A DNA stretch of 64,000 nucleotides from SSF14 sp046331245 (GCA_046331245.1 JAXLRH010000011.1:62001-126000), one strand, 5' to 3'. Positions 33,361-43,400 are shown, numbered from the stretch's first letter. Program-made: numbers and translations. The notes: generated from the sequence alone by a model not told the origin.

Positions 33361-34027
33361 CCCGGTGGCGCGCACCGTGCTCGACGCCTACCGCTCCTGC
33401 GGACGCCGCGCCGCGTGGCACACCGAGCTGCGGTGGCGCACCTGCCCGTTCGCGGAGGTCGAGCGGCTCGTCCCGACCGAGGGCGACGTGCTCGACCTCG
33501 GGTGCGGGCACGGTCATTTCGCCGCGTACCTCGCCCGGCAGGCCGCCGGCCGGCGGGTGCACGGCGTCGACGTCGATGCCGGCAAGGTGTCCCTCGGCAC
33601 CGACGCGCTCGCGCGAGCGGGCCTCGCCGACCGCGTGGACCTGTCCATCGTCGACAGCGGCTGGGTGCCGTCCCCCGGCGCGTACGACGCGATCGTCGTG
33701 GCCGACGTGCTCTACCTGCTCGGCCGCGAGCGGGCGCGTATCGTGCTGGGCGCGCTCATCGACGCGCTTCGGCCCGGTGGCACGATCGTGGTGAAGGAGA
33801 TGGGCTCGACCCCTGCATGGAAGGCGCGCGTGAACCAGGCACAGGAACGGCTCGCCGTGGGCGTGCTCGGCATCACCGCCGGCGACGAGGTCGCCGTGCT
33901 GCGTGAGCGTGACATCGAGGGCCCGATGCGGGCGGCCGGTCTCGTGGTGACCACCCACCGGCTCGATCGTGGGTATCCGCACGCGCACCTCGCCGTCGTG
34001 GGGGAGCGGGTGGAGGTGCCGGCGTGA
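33347..34027 (+). CDS. Class I SAM-dependent methyltransferase
   Basis: A 226-residue methyltransferase with the SAM-binding motif VLDLGCGHGHFAAYLA at about residues 46-61, the acidic motif GVDVDAG, and YDAIVVADVLYLL as motif IV/post-II. The substrate is unknown. The ATG at 33347 overlaps the deacetylase by 14 nt, and the stop overlaps the ung GTG by 4 nt. It may therefore act on the same envelope glycolipid as the two genes before it. Confidence 0.85.
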   Translation: MRRPDPVARTVLDAYRSCGRRAAWHTELRWRTCPFAEVERLVPTEGDVLDLGCGHGHFAAYLARQAAGRRVHGVDVDAGKVSLGTDALARAGLADRVDLSIVDSGWVPSPGAYDAIVVADVLYLLGRERARIVLGALIDALRPGGTIVVKEMGSTPAWKARVNQAQERLAVGVLGITAGDEVAVLRERDIEGPMRAAGLVVTTHRLDRGYPHAHLAVVGERVEVPA

Positions 34028-34689
34028 CCACCACCGACTGGAACCCGGTGCTGCGCGGCGAGTTCGAGAAGCCCTACTGGTCCGAGCTCCGCGCGTTCGT
34101 CGGCGCCGAGCGCTCGGCCGGCCTCGTGTTCCCGCCGAAGGAGGACGAGTTCGCAGCGCTGCACCTCACGACCTACGCGTCCACCCGCGTCCTCATCCTG
34201 GGCCAGGACCCGTACCACGGCCCGGGCCAGGCACACGGACTGTGCTTCTCGGTGCGCCGTGGGGTCGCGCCACCACCGTCGCTCCTCAACATCTTCAAGG
34301 AGCTGGAGACCGACCTCGGATGCACCCGCCCCGACCACGGCAACCTCGAGCACTGGGCGCGGCAGGGTGTGTTGCTGCTCAACGCCGTGCTCACCGTCCG
34401 GGCACACCAGGCCGGGAGCCACGCCAACCGTGGGTGGGAGCGGTTCACCGACGAGATCATCTCGACCGTGTCGGCCAAGCAGGAGCGGGTCGTGTTCATC
34501 CTCTGGGGCGCGTACGCCCGCAAGAAGCGCTCGCTCATCGACACCTCGCGGCACGTGATCATCGAGTCGGCGCACCCGTCGCCCCTCTCGGCGCGCAACG
34601 GGTTCTTCGGCAGCCGCCCGTTCTCCCGTGCGAACGAGGCGCTCGTCGAGGCCGGGCTCGATCCGATCGACTGGTGCCTGCCGTCGTGA
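34024..34689 (+). CDS. ung: Uracil-DNA glycosylase, family 1
   Basis: Removes uracil from DNA to start base-excision repair. The 221-residue protein carries the family 1 catalytic motif GQDPYHGPGQAHGLCFSV with the water-activating Asp (about residue 62), LLLNAVLTVR, and the minor-groove loop HPSPLSA near residue 181. GTG start overlapping the methyltransferase stop. thrB starts 7 nt later. Confidence 0.97.
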   Translation: MTTTDWNPVLRGEFEKPYWSELRAFVGAERSAGLVFPPKEDEFAALHLTTYASTRVLILGQDPYHGPGQAHGLCFSVRRGVAPPPSLLNIFKELETDLGCTRPDHGNLEHWARQGVLLLNAVLTVRAHQAGSHANRGWERFTDEIISTVSAKQERVVFILWGAYARKKRSLIDTSRHVIIESAHPSPLSARNGFFGSRPFSRANEALVEAGLDPIDWCLPS

Positions 34690-34696
34690 GGCCGCG

Positions 34697-35506
34697 ATGA
34701 GGGTGAGCGTGCCGGCGTCGTCGGCCAACCTCGGCCCGGGCTTCGACGCGCTGGGGATGGCGCTCGACCTGCCGTTCGTCCTGTCCAACGCGCCCGGCGG
34801 CAAGATGCTGTCCGCCGAGCCGAGCCATCCCGCGGCGCTCGCCTTCGCCGCCGTCGGTGGGCTCGGCCCGCTGTGGTGGCGGAGCCCGATCCCGCCCGGG
34901 CGGGGCCTGGGCTTCTCCGGTGCGGCCCGCGTCGCCGGCGCCCTGCTCGGTCTCCTCCAGCAGGGGGTCGACGAGTCGCTGGCGCGACCTCGCGCGCTGG
35001 GCGTGGCGTGCGAGCTGGAGGGCCATCCGGACAACGCCGCGGCGTCGATGCTCGGCGGCATCGTGGTGGCCGCCGGAGGTCGGGCGCTCCCGGTGCGCAC
35101 CTCCCTCGCGCTCGACGTGGTCGTGTGGTGGCCGGAGTCGGCGACGTCCACCAACAAGGCGCGTGCCGCGCTGCCGGCGACGGTGCCGTTCGAGGACGCC
35201 GTGTTCAACGTCGGCCGATCGGCGCTCCTCGTCGCCGCGCTCGCCGCAGGCGACGCGACGGCGCTGGCGCTGGCGATGCAGGACCGTCTCCATCAGGACG
35301 CGCGGCTGGAGCTCTCGCCCTCGTCGGCGGTCGCGCTCGACGCGCTCCGCGAGGCCGGCGTGGTGGCCGCCTGGCTCAGCGGCTCCGGGCCGACGGTCGC
35401 GGCGTTCGTCGAACGCGGCGACGGCGATCGCGTGATGGGGGCGCTCCCCGCCGACGGCACCAGCCGCCTCCTCCCGGTCGACCATCTCGGCGCCCGCATC
35501 CTCTGA
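34697..35506 (+). CDS. thrB: Homoserine kinase (GHMP family)
   Basis: Phosphorylates homoserine for threonine synthesis. The 269-residue protein has the three GHMP motifs: VPASSANLGPGFDALG at residues 4-19, PPGRGLGFSGAARVAGALLG (the ATP loop) at about 67-86, and WLSGSGPTVAAF near 224. It is about 30 residues shorter than typical ThrB, but the three motifs are complete. The start is the ATG at 34697. thrC is not in the window. metY, which also draws on homoserine-derived substrate, follows after 204 bp. Confidence 0.9.
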   Translation: MRVSVPASSANLGPGFDALGMALDLPFVLSNAPGGKMLSAEPSHPAALAFAAVGGLGPLWWRSPIPPGRGLGFSGAARVAGALLGLLQQGVDESLARPRALGVACELEGHPDNAAASMLGGIVVAAGGRALPVRTSLALDVVVWWPESATSTNKARAALPATVPFEDAVFNVGRSALLVAALAAGDATALALAMQDRLHQDARLELSPSSAVALDALREAGVVAAWLSGSGPTVAAFVERGDGDRVMGALPADGTSRLLPVDHLGARIL

Positions 35507-35527
35507 CCCCGCCAACCCCGCCCGTTC

Positions 35528-35583
35528 CCGGGTTTCGGGGTTCGTTGTGCGCGAGGGGTGAACACAACGAACCCCAAAACCGG
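35528..35583. repeat. Dispersed palindromic element, copy 1
   Basis: The core arm GGGGTTCGTTGTG (35537-35549) is exactly complementary to CACAACGAACCCC (35563-35575), with a 13-nt loop; imperfect pairing extends to 35528 and 35583. The sequence from GGGGTTCG through the loop and right arm is nearly identical to 57012-57054. It lies between thrB and metY, after the thrB stop. No U-tract follows. Confidence 0.85.
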
Positions 35584-35605
35584 AGAGAGGGGGAGGACGG
35601 GGGGG

Positions 35606-35647
35606 TCGACAAAGTCGACTTGTTTGGTCGGGTATTGCGGCTACGAT
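35606..35647 (+). promoter_or_regulatory. Candidate metY promoter with GTCGAC repeat
   Basis: GTCGAC-AAA-GTCGAC begins at 35606 and immediately precedes and touches a -35-like TTGTTT (35620-35625). A 16-nt spacer leads to TACGAT (35642-35647). The palindromic repeat next to the -35 could be an operator. A leader of about 57 nt with AAGGAG before metY would result. No SAM-riboswitch fold was recognised. Confidence 0.4.
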
Positions 35648-35710
35648 CCTGCGGACGCCGACCCGATGCGGTAGGAACGCCGCACCAACGCCGAATCAAG
35701 GAGTGACGAC

Positions 35711-37021
35711 ATGAGCGAATCGTGGGGTTTCGAGACCCGCCAGATCCATGCGGGCCAGGATCCCGACCCGGCCACCGGTGCGCGGGCCGTCCCGATCTAC
35801 CAGACGACGTCGTACCAGTTCCGCGACTCCGACCACGCGGCGAACCTGTTCGCGCTGGCCGAGATCGGCAACATCTACACGCGCATCATGAACCCCACGC
35901 AGGGCGTCCTCGAGGCCCGCCTGTCGAACCTCGAGGGTGGCACCGCGACGGCCGTCGGCCTGCCGGGCGCGCTCGTCGTGTCGTCGGGCCAGGCCGCCGA
36001 GACGCTGGCGATCCTCAACCTCGCCGAGGCCGGCGACCACATCGTGGCATCGCCCTCGCTGTACGGCGGCACCTACAACCTCCTCCACTACACGCTGCCG
36101 AAGCTCGGCATCGCCGTCTCGTTCGTCGAGGATCCCCACGACCTCGACCAGTGGCGTGACGCCACCCTGCCCAACACCAAGGCGTTCTTCGGCGAGGTGC
36201 TGCCCAACCCGCGCAACGACGTGTTCGACATCGAGGGCGTCTCGGCGGTCGCCCACGAGGTGGGCGTTCCCCTCATCGTGGACAACACCGTCGCCTCGCC
36301 GTACGGCATCAACCCGCTCAAGTGGGGCGCCGACATCGTGGTGCACTCGACCACGAAGTTCATCGGCGGCCACGGCACCTCGATCGGCGGCGTGATCATC
36401 GACGGCGGCACCTTCGACTACGGCGCGTCAGGCCGCCACCCCGGCCTCACCGAGCCCGACCCGAGCTACCACGGCCTCGCCTACTACCCGGCGCTCGGCA
36501 ACGGCGCGTACATCATCAAGGCCCGCGTGCAACTCCTGCGCGATCTCGGCCCCGCCATCTCGCCGTTCAACGCGTTCCTCACCCTGCAGGGCATCGAGAC
36601 GCTGAGCCTCCGCATGGAGCGCCACTGGGCGAACGCCCAGAAGGTGGCCGACTTCCTCGAGGCGCACCCGCAGGTGAGCTCGCTCAGCTACGCCGGCTCC
36701 GCGTCGTCGCCGTGGCGCGACCGTGCCACCAAGTACTTCGAGGGTCGCGGCTACGGCTCGGTCCTGGCGTTCGAGATCGACGGCGGGCGCGAAGCCGGGC
36801 GGCGCTTCGCCGACTCGCTGCAGCTCCACAGCCACGTCGCGAACATCGGTGACGTGCGGTCGCTGGTGATCCACCCGGCGTCGACCACGCACAGCCAGCT
36901 CACCGCCGACGAGCAGCTGGCCAGTGCCGTCACGCCCGGCCTGATCCGCCTGTCGGTCGGCCTGGAGTCGATCGAGGACATCCTCGCCGACCTCGAGATC
37001 GGGTTCGCCGCCGCGAAGTAG
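35711..37021 (+). CDS. metY: O-acetylhomoserine aminocarboxypropyltransferase (sulfhydrylase)
   Basis: PLP enzyme of the Cys/Met metabolism family that converts O-acetylhomoserine and sulfide to homocysteine. The 436-residue length is typical of MetY and longer than MetB/MetC/MetZ. It has GFETRQIHAGQ at the start, YTRIMNPTQGVLE, SSGQAAETLA, and the PLP lysine in HSTTKFIGGHG (about residue 217). The family-specific insertion GGTFDYGASGRHPGLTEPDP is also present. AAGGAG lies 6 nt before the ATG. Confidence 0.95.
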   Translation: MSESWGFETRQIHAGQDPDPATGARAVPIYQTTSYQFRDSDHAANLFALAEIGNIYTRIMNPTQGVLEARLSNLEGGTATAVGLPGALVVSSGQAAETLAILNLAEAGDHIVASPSLYGGTYNLLHYTLPKLGIAVSFVEDPHDLDQWRDATLPNTKAFFGEVLPNPRNDVFDIEGVSAVAHEVGVPLIVDNTVASPYGINPLKWGADIVVHSTTKFIGGHGTSIGGVIIDGGTFDYGASGRHPGLTEPDPSYHGLAYYPALGNGAYIIKARVQLLRDLGPAISPFNAFLTLQGIETLSLRMERHWANAQKVADFLEAHPQVSSLSYAGSASSPWRDRATKYFEGRGYGSVLAFEIDGGREAGRRFADSLQLHSHVANIGDVRSLVIHPASTTHSQLTADEQLASAVTPGLIRLSVGLESIEDILADLEIGFAAAK

Positions 37022-37045
37022 CGGCGACCTCCCGATACCGATTCG

Positions 37046-37726
37046 TCAGAGCCCGAACTGGGGGAGGGCGGCCGCGAGGCCGTCCACCTCCACCGGGACG
37101 TGCAGCGGGTTGACGGCGGCCTCGCGCCGCCAGTCCTCCACGTCGAACGCGAAGTCGACGCCGCGTCGCGAGCGGCCCTCGCTGCTCGCCACGTGGTCGC
37201 CGTTGTCGCGGTACCCGAGCTTCTCGCTCACGCGGCGCGACGCCGTGTTGTCCTCCCACGCCGCGGACACGGCCCGGGTCGCGCCGAGCGCGTCGAAGGC
37301 GAAGCGCAGCATGGCGGCGCGCTGCTCGGTGCCGAAGCCCGCACCGTGGAAGTCGCGGCCGATCCATGATCCGGTGTCGACCACGCGGGCCGTGGGGAAC
37401 CCGCGAGCCCCGAGCTCGATCATGCCGACGAGCGTCGGCGCACCACCGCCCGACGACGGGTCGACGGCGTACGAGGCGAACGGAAGGTGCCACTCCTCGG
37501 CCGACCACGTGGCCCATCGACCCCAGTAGTACTGCATGCCCTCCCAGTGCCGTTGCGGCAGCGGGGTCGTGGTCCACGGCACCACGAACGGCATCGTGCC
37601 GGGTTCGTGGACACCGCGGTCGGCGAGCACCATGAGCTCGGTCGCGGCCTGCTCGTCGACCGGCCGCAGCACGAGACGCGGCGTGCGGATCCGCAGGTCG
37701 AAGAGCGGCCAGGTGGGGTGCGTCAC
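37046..37726 (-). CDS. GNAT-family N-acetyltransferase (RimJ/RimL-like)
   Basis: A 226-residue acetyltransferase with the RimJ/RimL-type start LRIRTPRLVLRPVDE. Its acetyl-CoA motif is read as GRDFHGAGFGTEQRAAML (Q/RxxGxG-like, GAGFGT), followed by SAAWEDNTASRRVSEKLGY. The C-terminal 40 residues are an extra segment. The GTG at 37726 is the best start; the long upstream opening is noise across other genes. It converges with metY, and the target is unknown. Confidence 0.88.
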   Translation of the reverse strand: MTHPTWPLFDLRIRTPRLVLRPVDEQAATELMVLADRGVHEPGTMPFVVPWTTTPLPQRHWEGMQYYWGRWATWSAEEWHLPFASYAVDPSSGGGAPTLVGMIELGARGFPTARVVDTGSWIGRDFHGAGFGTEQRAAMLRFAFDALGATRAVSAAWEDNTASRRVSEKLGYRDNGDHVASSEGRSRRGVDFAFDVEDWRREAAVNPLHVPVEVDGLAAALPQFGL

Positions 37727-37767
37727 CCCGCCGACCCTACGGCCGGCGTCGGACGAGGCGGCGGGAT

Positions 37768-38280
37768 TTACGCTGCCGCGGCCCCGCTGCGACGGCGCCC
37801 GAAGCGGAGCACCGTGAGGCCGAGACCCGTGAGCACGACACCGGCGACGGCCACGGGGATCGCCGTGGAGCCGGTGAAGGAGAGGGCGTCGGGGCGGGCC
37901 GCGGAGCTCACCGTGATGGCGTAGCTGAGCACGCGGGGGTTGCCCGACGGATCGGTGCCATGGAGCTCGACGTGGTGGTCTCCTGCGGCGAGCGTGGCGG
38001 GCAGCGCGAACGAGCCGCTCACCGTGCCGATGGAGTTGGCCGTGAGCGAACCGAGGTACACCGGGTCGGAGTGGACGTACGCCTGCGCCGTGCTGCCGGC
38101 CTGGAAGCCGGTTGCGGTGACGGTGATCGCCGCGCCGGGCACGAAGCCGGCGGCCGGGGGCGTGACGGTCATCGCGTCGTCGGTGGTGTCGTAGGCCTCG
38201 GCGCCCGCCGGCAGCGCGTGGACGACCGTGAGGACGAGTGCGGCGAAGAGCGCCGGAAGCAGGAGTCGGAGGTGCCTCAT
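37768..38280 (-). CDS. Small exported surface protein with LSFTG-type C-terminus
   Basis: A 170-residue protein: signal peptide (residues 1-28, ALPAGAEA cleavage region) and an Ig-like beta domain (VTPPAAGFVPGAAITVTATGF; VELHGTDPSGNPRVLSYAITV). The end contains LSFTG (residues 133-137), one hydrophobic span and the basic FGRRR tail. The end has the order of a sortase substrate, although canonical sorting motifs read LPxTG. No sortase gene lies in the window. The ATG start is at 38280. It sits just after the polysaccharide operon on the same strand. Confidence 0.75.
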   Translation of the reverse strand: MRHLRLLLPALFAALVLTVVHALPAGAEAYDTTDDAMTVTPPAAGFVPGAAITVTATGFQAGSTAQAYVHSDPVYLGSLTANSIGTVSGSFALPATLAAGDHHVELHGTDPSGNPRVLSYAITVSSAARPDALSFTGSTAIPVAVAGVVLTGLGLTVLRFGRRRSGAAAA

Positions 38281-38421
38281 CGCGGTTCCTTCCGTGGCGG
38301 GGGCGATCGAGCCGGGGGTGCCGGCCTCTCTCACCATCGGTGCACGGTGCGATCTGGGTGAGGTTTCCCAGGCCCGCCCGGCGCAAATGAGCCGTTCGGC
38401 CCACCGTCCCCCGATCGGGGC

Positions 38422-39189
38422 TCAGACCGGGCGTTTCCGGGTGATGAACGTCCACGAACGTGCGCCGTGCCGGCCGAGGACCGTTGCCAGCGCTGCCTCG
38501 CCGGCGCCGACGACCGCGGCAGCGGCCGCGGAGCCGGCGGCCCGCCACAGCGGGTCGGGGAGGTGGACGCCGGGGCGGAGCTCGACCAGCTCGAGACCCG
38601 CGGCCGCGATGGCGAGCGTGGCGTCGCGGTGGTCGGCAGGCCACACCATCCCCTCGGGATACCCGAAGCGGGCGACGGAGCGGGAGTTGGCGAGGTCGAA
38701 GCAGACGATGCCGCCGGGCCGGGCGACACGCGCCAGCTCGGCGATCGCCGCCGGCCACTCCGGCAGGTACTTGACCACGCGCAGGCAGGTGACGAGGTCG
38801 GCCGACCCGTCGTCCACCGGGAGGCGCTCGGCGAGCGAGCCGACACGGAGGTCCGCGCCGGCGAGGACGCGAGACGCCTCCGCGAGCATGCCGGTGGACG
38901 CGTCGACTCCGACGAGGTCGAAGCCGAGGCGCACGAGCTCGCGGCTGATGCGGCCGGTGCCGACCCCGACGTCGCAGGCGCGCCGACGGGTGTCGGCACC
39001 GCCGGCGGTGTCGGTACCGGTGGCGAGGGCCGCGGCCCGCCGGACGTTGTCGAGGTCGATCCGGGACAGCCGCGCCATGCCGGCGCCGCCGAACGCGGTC
39101 ACGTCGTAGTCGGGAGCGAACTCGTCGAAGTGGGCGGTGATGTGCCGTGCCGCGCTGGTGGCGTCCGGGGTGCGTGTCGATGCGGTCAT
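38422..39189 (-). CDS. SAM-dependent methyltransferase, end of polysaccharide operon
   Basis: A 255-residue class I methyltransferase: CDVGVGTGRISRELVRLG as SAM motif I (about residues 70-87), GVDASTGML as motif II, DLVTCLRVVKYLPE as motif IV, and an N-terminal HFDEFAPDYD segment typical of UbiE/COQ5-like enzymes. The ATG at 39189 has a strong AGGAGGT ribosome site and overlaps the stop of the glycosyltransferase gene by 4 nt. It has no frameshift, unlike the six genes upstream of it in the operon. It probably methylates a sugar or lipid of the envelope product. Confidence 0.88.
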   Translation of the reverse strand: MTASTRTPDATSAARHITAHFDEFAPDYDVTAFGGAGMARLSRIDLDNVRRAAALATGTDTAGGADTRRRACDVGVGTGRISRELVRLGFDLVGVDASTGMLAEASRVLAGADLRVGSLAERLPVDDGSADLVTCLRVVKYLPEWPAAIAELARVARPGGIVCFDLANSRSVARFGYPEGMVWPADHRDATLAIAAAGLELVELRPGVHLPDPLWRAAGSAAAAAVVGAGEAALATVLGRHGARSWTFITRKRPV

Positions 39190-40419
39190 GCGACCTCCTG
39201 GGGTTCGGGTGTGCCGCGGGGCTCGGTCGAGCGGGCGTCGGGTCGGGTGTCGAGGCGAGGTTCCGGGGTGGTGGCGAGGCGGTAGGCCGGGCCGAGGTCG
39301 CCGACGTTGAAACGCGGAGCGGGCCCATCGGGCGGCGATGTCCATCGCCCCGTTGGTGCCAGCCAGCGATGCGTACGCCGGATCGTCGACGAGCCGTTCG
39401 ATCGCGCGGGCCAGTGCGCCCACGTCGCCGGGCGGCACGAGGAGACCCGTCTGGCCGTCGGTCACGGCGCTCCGGAGGCACCGCACGTCGCCGCCGACGA
39501 CCGGGACGCCGAGTGCGAGCGCCTCGGTGGCGACCAGGGATCGGCGCGAGCGTCGCCTCGTCGAAGCGGAACGGCAGCACGACGGCCGTGGCGCCGGCCA
39601 TCTCGGCATCGAGGTCGGCCCCGCCCACGGTCACCGTGCAGCCGTCGGCCTCGGTCGTGGTGGCGACCATGCGCTCGTCGGGTGTGCTGAGGAAGCAGAA
39701 ACGCGCCGACACCGCGACGTTCCGCGCGCCCGCAGGAGCTGGACGGCATCGGCCAGCAGGTCGGGGCCACGCGTGAGCTCGGCGCGACCGGCGAAGAGGA
39801 AGTGCCCGGGCACCGGGGTGCGCGGGCCGAACCGGCGCGGTGGCGTGATGCCCTCGAACAGGCCGACGGGGATGGCCTGGTGCGCGAGGGCTTCCGCGCA
39901 CGGCCGGGTCGGGCGTGAGCGACCCGCACCCCGCCCGCCGCAGCGCCGCTCCCAGCACGCCCCGGGGGCGATCGTGTTGCCGATCGTGCGGGTCGCAAGC
40001 ACCGGCGTGGTGCGCAGGTGCCGGAGGCTCACGCCGTGGCCGAACGAGTGGCGCCCCACGGTCGTCCACGCGTACACCGACGCCACGGTCGGGACGCCAC
40101 CGGTCCAGCCCGTCGCCAGCGTCGCAGCACCCAGCGGTCCGCCGTGGAAGTGCACCACGTCGGGCCGCACGGCCCGCACGGCGGCAGCGAGTCGCTCGCG
40201 GTCCCGCCATCCGAAGTCGATGGGCGATGCTCCCGTCTCGACGACGTCGACGAACTCCTCACCGCCGGCGAGGAGCCGAGCGCACGCGAGGTAGTGGTCC
40301 ACGCCGACGGTTCCGGTGATCGTCTGCACGCAGCGGCCCTGGGCCTCCTTCGGGTCGTAGGCCGCGAGCACGTGCAGGACTCGCTTCGCTCCGGGTCGGC
40401 TGGGTCGTCGGGCGGTCAT
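39186..40419 (-). pseudogene. Glycosyltransferase (GT-B, family 4-like), frameshifted
   Basis: The protein can be followed from MTARRPSRPGAKRVLHVLAA (ATG 40419) through VVHFHGGPLGAATLATGWTGG, FLFAGRAELTRGPDLLADA and the GT4 signature region ATEALALGVPVVGGDV to GDLGPAYRLATTPEP and a TGA at 39186. The pieces lie in three frames, with shifts near 39960, 39903, 39730, 39545 and 39320. Each piece is well preserved and no in-frame stop interrupts it. Either the reading is damaged by indel errors in the sequence or the gene has recently decayed. Both ends keep the ATGA overlaps of the operon. Confidence 0.8.
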
Positions 40420-43400
40420 GCGGCGCTCCCGGTGAGGTCGATCGGCGATCGGCGGCGGCGATGGCGGAACAGGGAGAACGCGGCGGCGGCGAGCACCGGG
40501 ACGAGGCTCCACACGGCGATCCCGACGATGCGATCGGGCCAGTAGTGGAAGGTCACCCGGGCTCGGCGCCCGGCGAGGCCGTCGACGACCCACGCGTTGG
40601 CCCAGCCGTCCACCACCTCGTGCCGCGCCGTCACCCCGGCCGGGAGGCCGCTCACCGACCACTCCGGCGCGTAGCCCTCGTCCAGGCGGATCGTGGCCTG
40701 CCCGGTCGGCTGTCGCACCGGCTGCGCGATCGCGACGATCGGATAGGTGTTCCGCACCGAGACCTCGCGGTAGTCGGTCACCGTCGCCGGGCCCGGCGTG
40801 ATGCCCGGGCCGGCGCCGTCGCTGTACAGGTACAGGCGGTACGAGCCGGAGGCGGCGCGGTCGAACGGATCGAACGCCGGCAGCGTGACGTCCTTCGTGA
40901 ACCACCGCCAGGAGTCGCTCGCCGGAAGGGCGCCGCTCACGGCGCACGTGTCGTCGCGGCCCATGAGGCACCAGCGCCCGCCGCTCCCGGCGACGTTGCG
41001 GTGCTGGAACGCGATGGTGATGTGCCGGATGCCCGGCGCGACCTGCACCGCACCGCTCACGCACGCACTGTGGCGGCGTGCGGAGAGCTCGACGCCGCGC
41101 CCGCGCCCGCCGGGGAGGGCGCGGGCCGACAGGGCGTTCTCGGCGTCGGAGGCGTCGTCGTAGTCGTGGCAGTCGCTGACGGTCGGGTCGACGCGGCCGA
41201 GGAGGTCGGCCGTGAGCCGGGCGTTCGCGGTGAAGGTCGTCGTGCCGCCCGGAAGGTCGCGGACCTCGCCGGTGGTGTCGATCCGGGGGAGCGCGCCCGT
41301 CGTGCCCACCGTGGTGAGCGCGCCGACCGACACGTCGTGGAACGTCACTGCGGACGGGCGGTCGTCGATGCCGTCCTGGTGGTCGGAGTACAGCACGAGG
41401 GAGGCGCCGGTCGGGTCGTCGCCGTGGCCGGGCGCGGCCACGAAGTCGATGATGCCGGAGCGTGCGCCGATGCCCGGAGGATTCCCCACGGCGCAGGCGT
41501 TCGCTCGCGGGAGCCAGAGGCACACGCGAGTGGCCGCGCCGGCGGTCCGCTCGTACTCGGCGTGCACGTGCCACACCGGCGCGCCGAGCGGCGATGCCGA
41601 GATCTCAGTCGGTGTCGGGGCCGGGAACGAGAGGCACGCCGAACCACTCGCGGCCATGAGGGACGCGCCGCCGGGCAGCGGCTCCGAACGGATGCCGGCC
41701 TCGTCGAGCCCGACGTGGCGGGCGTTGTTGCAGTTGCCGAGCTCGGCCGATCCGCTCGACAGCTTGGTGGTCTCCCCGGACCCGAGCAGGCGGACCGTCG
41801 CCCCGCTGTCGGCCTCGAAGAACACCGGCGAGTCTGCGAGCGTCACGAGCTGGCCCCCGACGTCGAGCGCGGCGGGAGCGACGCCTGCCTCGAGCACCAC
41901 GGGAACGGCGTGGATCACCGGGCGACCGTCGAGGGACAGCGTCGACGCCAGCTCCACGGACACCGTGGTCATCTCGCCGTGGCGGGTCCTCGTCGCCTGC
42001 CACACGGGAGCGCTGCGGGCGCGAGCCGACACGAGATGGTCGCCGGCCTCGGTGGGGAACGACCTGCTGGCGACACCGCTCGTCGGCTTCCACGCAGTCG
42101 CCGTTCCGGGCTGACCGTCGTCGGGCACGATCTCGGTGCCGGGTGGCGTCGCCGCGATGATGTCGGCGAGCCGGTCTGCAGACGTGCCACTTGCGACGTC
42201 GAGGCGCGTCGCGGTGGTCGACACCGTCCCGCGATCGGTTCCGCGCTCGGCGGCGGAGGCGCCACGAGCCGAGTACATGTGCACGTACTCGAACGCCCGA
42301 TCGAGGCGCAGCGCCGTGTTCCCGTCGGCCGCGTCGACGAGCGCCCTGCCGTCGGCGAACGTCCGGCCCGGCGTTCTGCGGAAGTCGGTGCGGATCGCGA
42401 GGTAGCTCACGCCGAGCGCGTCCATCAGACGCGTCGTGCCGACCCGGTCGCCCACGGCCACGGCGTCCTGTAGCGCGGCCATCAGCTCCGGGGAGGATCC
42501 CGCCGGCTCGTAGTACCCACCCGGCAGCACGTACAGCGCCCGGCGGTCGGTGATGCGCCAGAGCAGATCGTCCACGCCGTAGTACCCCCAGGTCGTGCCG
42601 CGCTGGTAGTACTCCGAGAGCGGCAGCACCATCACGCTGCCCGGGAGCGGGGCGTCGTCGAGCCACCGGCCGGCGTCGTACCAGCTCGCGGGGACGGCGA
42701 CGCGGGCAGGGGGGAGCGCCTCGCGGCCGCCACGTTGACCGGGGATGACGGCGCCGGTGTACATCGGGAAGGCGAACGCCACCACGCACGCCGCCAGCAC
42801 CACGGCGGCGGCGCCGGCGGCGCGCCGGCGCACCGTGGACCAACCCGCCCAGCGGGTGAGCGCCGTCGATCAGGCCGACAGGCACGGCGTACACCAGCAC
42901 GGACCGAAGCGCGAACTTGGACATCGGCTGACTGGGAAGGCCGAAGCCAGGCACGTGGTCGAGCAGCAGCCAGTTGAGCGCTCCAGGCAACGTTAAAGGC
43001 CGACGCAGGCGACCAGCACCGCCCCGACCGCCGCCAGCGCGGCGCGGCGCGACCGAGCGAGGGGCACGGCGAGCTGCGCGACAGCGGAGCGCCCACCGGA
43101 GAGGTTCGCGCCCGTGACAGCGTGGCCGTCGCCGGGAGGATGTCGGGGTCGCCCCACACCCACGGGCGGCGGCGACGTTGCCGGGGCCGGAGTTGCGTTG
43201 CGTCCAGGCCCACGCCTCCACGTCGGTCTGCGCGACGATCGTCGAGCCGGGCGTGTGCAGTTGCCCGTAGTGCACGACGAGCGGCACGACCCAGAACAGC
43301 GACCGCGCCGAACCAGGCGGCCAGCGATCCGAGCCGGCGTGCGACGGGGGCCCGGCGTGCGACGACGGCTACGGCAACGGCGAGCACCGTCGCCGCTCCG

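Noticed and set aside
34697..35506. thrB as a truncated gene
   Set aside because: The product is shorter than average, but all three GHMP motifs are present in order and both ends are natural.
35583..35710. SAM riboswitch upstream of metY
   Set aside because: The leader is short and shows none of the conserved cores of SAM-I, SAM-II or SAM-IV that I can recognise.
38409..38420. CCCCGATCGGGG as terminator of the polysaccharide operon
   Set aside because: The 12-bp palindrome has no loop and no U-tract; it could be chance in GC-rich DNA.
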